Of a DNA stretch of 8,199 bases, positions 6,326-8,199 are shown piece by piece. The position numbers were made by a program, and so were the translations under genes. The notes below the pieces were generated by a model. That model was not told the DNA's origin. It saw only the letters and a program-made list of their open reading frames with translations, and did not search any database. The stretch comes from Deltaproteobacteria bacterium. GTDB taxonomy: Bacteria > Desulfobacterota > DSM-4660 > Desulfatiglandales > B25-G16. Location of the stretch: assembly GCA_020348625.1 (NCBI GenBank), contig CP070752.1, positions 1,219,777-1,227,975 of the forward strand. The letters are read 5' to 3'. Positions within the stretch are counted from its first letter, which is position 1. Each line of letters opens with the position of its first letter.

Positions 6326-7540
6326 GTGAGCATCTATCGACCAGAGGATAAAGTTAATCTCGAGCGAATGAGAAGGGAAAGGGTGGAAAAAGCGCGGGCA
6401 CAAATGGAAAAGGATGGTATAGGCGCGTATCTTTGCTTTAGCCAAGGCAATATCAAGTATTTGACGGATACCTTTACCACGATGATATACCTGTTCTTCA
6501 ACCGAAACGTTCTTTTCCCGAGAACAGGCGACCCAATGTTATACGAATGGGGCTCCCGCTATTGGAGGGTGAGAGATGAGATGGCACCGTGGCTCAAAGG
6601 GAAGGTCTACCCGGGATGGAGATTAGGGGCTTACCTGATGGACGGCAGGGAGCCTACGGCATTCCTCGACGACCTCGTGAAGGTATTAAGTGACCATGAT
6701 GTCATAAATGAACCATTAGCTATTGATATGCCCGTGGTAACCGTGAACTTTGCCGAGCTTTTTAAGAACAAGGGGCTCAAGGTAATTGACGCTCGCCCTT
6801 CTTTGACTCAAGCGAGGATGATTAAGACACAAGACGAGATCGAATGTATGAGGATAACCTGCGCTATTACCGAGGAAGCCTTTGACGCTGCTCGTGAAGC
6901 AATAAGGCCGGGGGTAAGGGAGAGTGATTTAGCTGCTATAGTAAACGATGTTTTTATGAGGCGTGGGTCTGACGGCCCTGATGAACCCAATGTGTGCGCC
7001 GGCGAGAATACACATCCCAACATGATGGTCTATAATATGAACACAATCAGGCCCGGTGACATGATCTTTCTTGACCTTCACAACAGATGGAGAGGGTATC
7101 ATTCTTGTGTTTACAGGTGTTTCACCTGTGGCCGTGCAAGTCAGAGGCAAAAGGAATTATACGAGGAAACTCGTAGCCTTACTTACAAAGCCATTGAACA
7201 GGTTAAGGCCGGCGTAACAACGGCTGATATTTGTGAGGTGTGGCCTGAACCCAAGCATTGGGGCTTTAAGACATGGCGGGAATGCTCAGAAAACGCTCTA
7301 GGTCATGGAATAGGGCTCGATATCCATGAGTCTCCAATGATAACACCGTTGTACTCGTCGGAACACCCTGTAACGCTGCAAGAGAACATGGTTATTGCTC
7401 TTGAAACATACTATGGCACACTGCCTCCCGAGACACTGGGTGAAGGGGCACGAACAGAAGAAGATCTGCTCGTAACTAAGGATGGCTACGAGATATTAAC
7501 AAAGTGGCCAATCGACGAGATTACAGAGGCCTGGATTTAG
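6326..7540 (+). CDS. M24-fold (aminopeptidase P/creatinase-like) hydrolase with altered metal site
   Basis: The 404-residue product has a creatinase-type N-terminal domain (about 16-155) and a pita-bread M24 domain (about 165-395). M24 landmarks are NTHPNM (H230), GDMIFLDLH (D250), LGHGIGLDIHE (H327 and H334), ALETYYG (E360) and GARTEEDLLVT (E378). In aminopeptidase P the dinuclear metal site uses D, D, H, E, E. Here D250, H327, E360 and E378 occupy those places, but the second aspartate, expected 11 residues after the first, is C261 in YHSCVYRCFTCG. This argues against ordinary Xaa-Pro peptidase activity and for a one-metal or metal-free enzyme like creatinase, or a new chemistry. C261, C265 and C268 form C-x3-C-x2-C. 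The GTG start at 6326 follows AAGGAG (6312-6317) by 8 nt. There is no signal peptide, so it is probably cytoplasmic. Its neighbours suggest a role in breakdown of the imported acid; the substrate is unknown. Confidence 0.85.
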   Translation: MSIYRPEDKVNLERMRRERVEKARAQMEKDGIGAYLCFSQGNIKYLTDTFTTMIYLFFNRNVLFPRTGDPMLYEWGSRYWRVRDEMAPWLKGKVYPGWRLGAYLMDGREPTAFLDDLVKVLSDHDVINEPLAIDMPVVTVNFAELFKNKGLKVIDARPSLTQARMIKTQDEIECMRITCAITEEAFDAAREAIRPGVRESDLAAIVNDVFMRRGSDGPDEPNVCAGENTHPNMMVYNMNTIRPGDMIFLDLHNRWRGYHSCVYRCFTCGRASQRQKELYEETRSLTYKAIEQVKAGVTTADICEVWPEPKHWGFKTWRECSENALGHGIGLDIHESPMITPLYSSEHPVTLQENMVIALETYYGTLPPETLGEGARTEEDLLVTKDGYEILTKWPIDEITEAWI

Positions 7541-8118
7541 TAAGCTGGGGAGGGAAAAGTCAGCTTTATAGCATAGAGCCAGATTTCTTTAGAGTTAAGT
7601 CTCAGAAAGTGCTTAGAACCTAACAGCATTTTGAAATAGCGTCGTTCAGCCGGATGGAGGAAAGATGCCCCAATATAAGGCGCAGCGCACCCCGAGGCAC
7701 GAGGTGTACCGAGGGCGTATGCAGCAGAAGGGCGCTTTTCAACGGCCTGCCTAAAGCATTATACATGAGATAGGGTTAACGTGAGAGAGTGCTGGCAGGC
7801 ATCTCGCCCCTGTTTCGAGATAGGAGGACTGATACCTGGATAGCCGAGTGCGCTGCTCGTATTCCATCGGCAGCGGCAAACCCAGCTGGCTGCCATTGCG
7901 ACTGGAGTATCCTGTCTGGTTGCCCCTAAGAGTGCATACAGAACTGGCCATATGCTTGATATTGAGAAAGAAAAGTACATGCCCTTGGTAATAAGTACTT
8001 TCATGGATAACGCAAACTATTCAGTGCTGTCTTTATTCAGTGCCATTTGGAGTTTTGACACATTAGTGATCGCTGACGGACACCTGGATTTCATCGATCA
8101 CACTAGCTGGAGGCTGAT
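7541..8118. other. Long stretch without a convincing gene
   Basis: About 580 bases separate the M24 and dehydrogenase genes. The first half (7541-7790) has stops in all frames at short intervals and no recognised motif. AAGCTG (7542-7547) and CAGCTT (7561-7566) could pair just after the M24 stop but lack a T-run. ATCTCG (7801-7806) and CGAGAT (7816-7821) form a perfect 6-bp hairpin with a 9-nt loop, followed by AGGAGG (7822-7827) with no ATG, GTG or TTG at proper spacing. The second half holds the open frame 7844-8128 described separately. Two overlapping - strand frames (7751-7951 and 7759-8004) show no recognised motif. The region may be a decayed gene. Confidence 0.5.
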
Positions 8119-8128
8119 ATGCGTTTAA
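7844..8128 (+). pseudogene. Unrecognised open frame, possible remnant of a decayed gene
   Basis: From just after a TAG (7841-7843) to TAA (8126-8128) the frame is open for 94 codons. The only early ATG is at 7952 and would give 58 residues, without a ribosome binding site. The translation looks protein-like in its second half, with segments such as QLAAIATGVSCLVAPKSAY, MLDIEKEKYMPLVISTFM and SFDTLVIADGHLDFID. I do not recognise the family. Absence of a usable start, the stop just upstream and the nearby stops in the other frames suggest the 3' part of a broken gene. Its end overlaps the dehydrogenase start by 10 nt, an overlap usual for genuine adjacent genes. Chance openness remains possible. 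Confidence 0.25.
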
Positions 8129-8199
8129 GAGACAAAGTAGTCATAGTGACCGGAGGCGGATCTGGGATTGGAGAGGCAGTATGCCTACTCTCAGCCAGC
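8119..8199 (+). CDS. Short-chain dehydrogenase/reductase, N-terminus only (cut by window end)
   Basis: The first 27 codons are present. They show the Rossmann-fold opening of classical short-chain dehydrogenases: a first beta strand KVVIVTGGGSGIGEAV, with the TGGGSGIG dinucleotide-binding motif at residues 11-18. The ATG at 8119 follows GGAGG (8109-8113) by 5 nt. Such enzymes oxidise or reduce alcohols or ketones with NAD(H) or NADP(H), and often catalyse a hydroxyacid or ketone step in catabolic clusters. The catalytic S-Y-K residues lie beyond the window, so substrate and activity cannot be judged. Confidence 0.88.
   Translation, partial: MRLRDKVVIVTGGGSGIGEAVCLLSAS

Noticed and set aside
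7106..7129. Radical SAM enzyme suggested by C-x3-C-x2-C
   Set aside because: The motif lies deep in an M24 domain instead of near the start of a TIM barrel, and the usual aromatic residue before the third cysteine is missing.
1..8199. CRISPR array, tRNA or rRNA gene, or phage genes
   Set aside because: No regularly spaced repeats were seen, no tRNA or rRNA gene was recognised by eye, and no phage structural or integrase gene was found apart from the transposase relic.

Overview
The window looks like part of a bacterial chromosome of medium GC content. It has strong Shine-Dalgarno sites, one of them a perfect anti-16S match, and a compact operon. It carries one apparent catabolic and uptake cluster, all on the + strand. 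The remnant of a transposase starting MGQLYKRYT resembles insertion-sequence transposases I associate with Desulfobacterota and other anaerobes. The substrate-transport and MmgE/PrpD mixture would fit such a host, but the taxonomic guess is weak.

Layout: 1-216 is the 3' end of a membrane-protein gene, possibly an MFS transporter, whose start lies outside the window. 217-459 on the - strand is a decayed transposase N-terminus with its ribosome binding site intact and two in-frame stops. 573-615 holds a promoter with an overlapping perfect palindrome, in front of an IclR-family regulator (645-1475). Then come an MmgE/PrpD-family enzyme (1593-2981) and a complete tripartite tricarboxylate transporter (TTT) in the order solute-binding protein (3096-4106), large membrane subunit (4134-5609) and small membrane subunit (5606-6103). 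A creatinase/aminopeptidase P-like (M24) protein follows (6326-7540). About 580 bases without a convincing gene (7541-8118) lead into the first 27 codons of a short-chain dehydrogenase (8119 to the window end).

How the genes may work together (inference): the regulator senses a small organic acid, the TTT system imports it with a periplasmic binding protein, and MmgE/PrpD, the M24-fold enzyme and the dehydrogenase process it inside the cell. MmgE/PrpD proteins act on polycarboxylates (dehydration, decarboxylation, epimerisation), and creatinase-like M24 proteins can cleave C-N bonds, so a nitrogen-containing or branched polycarboxylate is one possibility. The sequence does not fix the substrate.

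The most interesting point is the M24 protein. It keeps four of the five usual metal ligands but has cysteine (C261) where the second aspartate should be, and this cysteine begins a C-x3-C-x2-C cluster. It is therefore unlikely to be an ordinary Xaa-Pro peptidase. Three perfect palindromes of operator size sit in front of the regulator, the MmgE/PrpD gene and the M24 gene.
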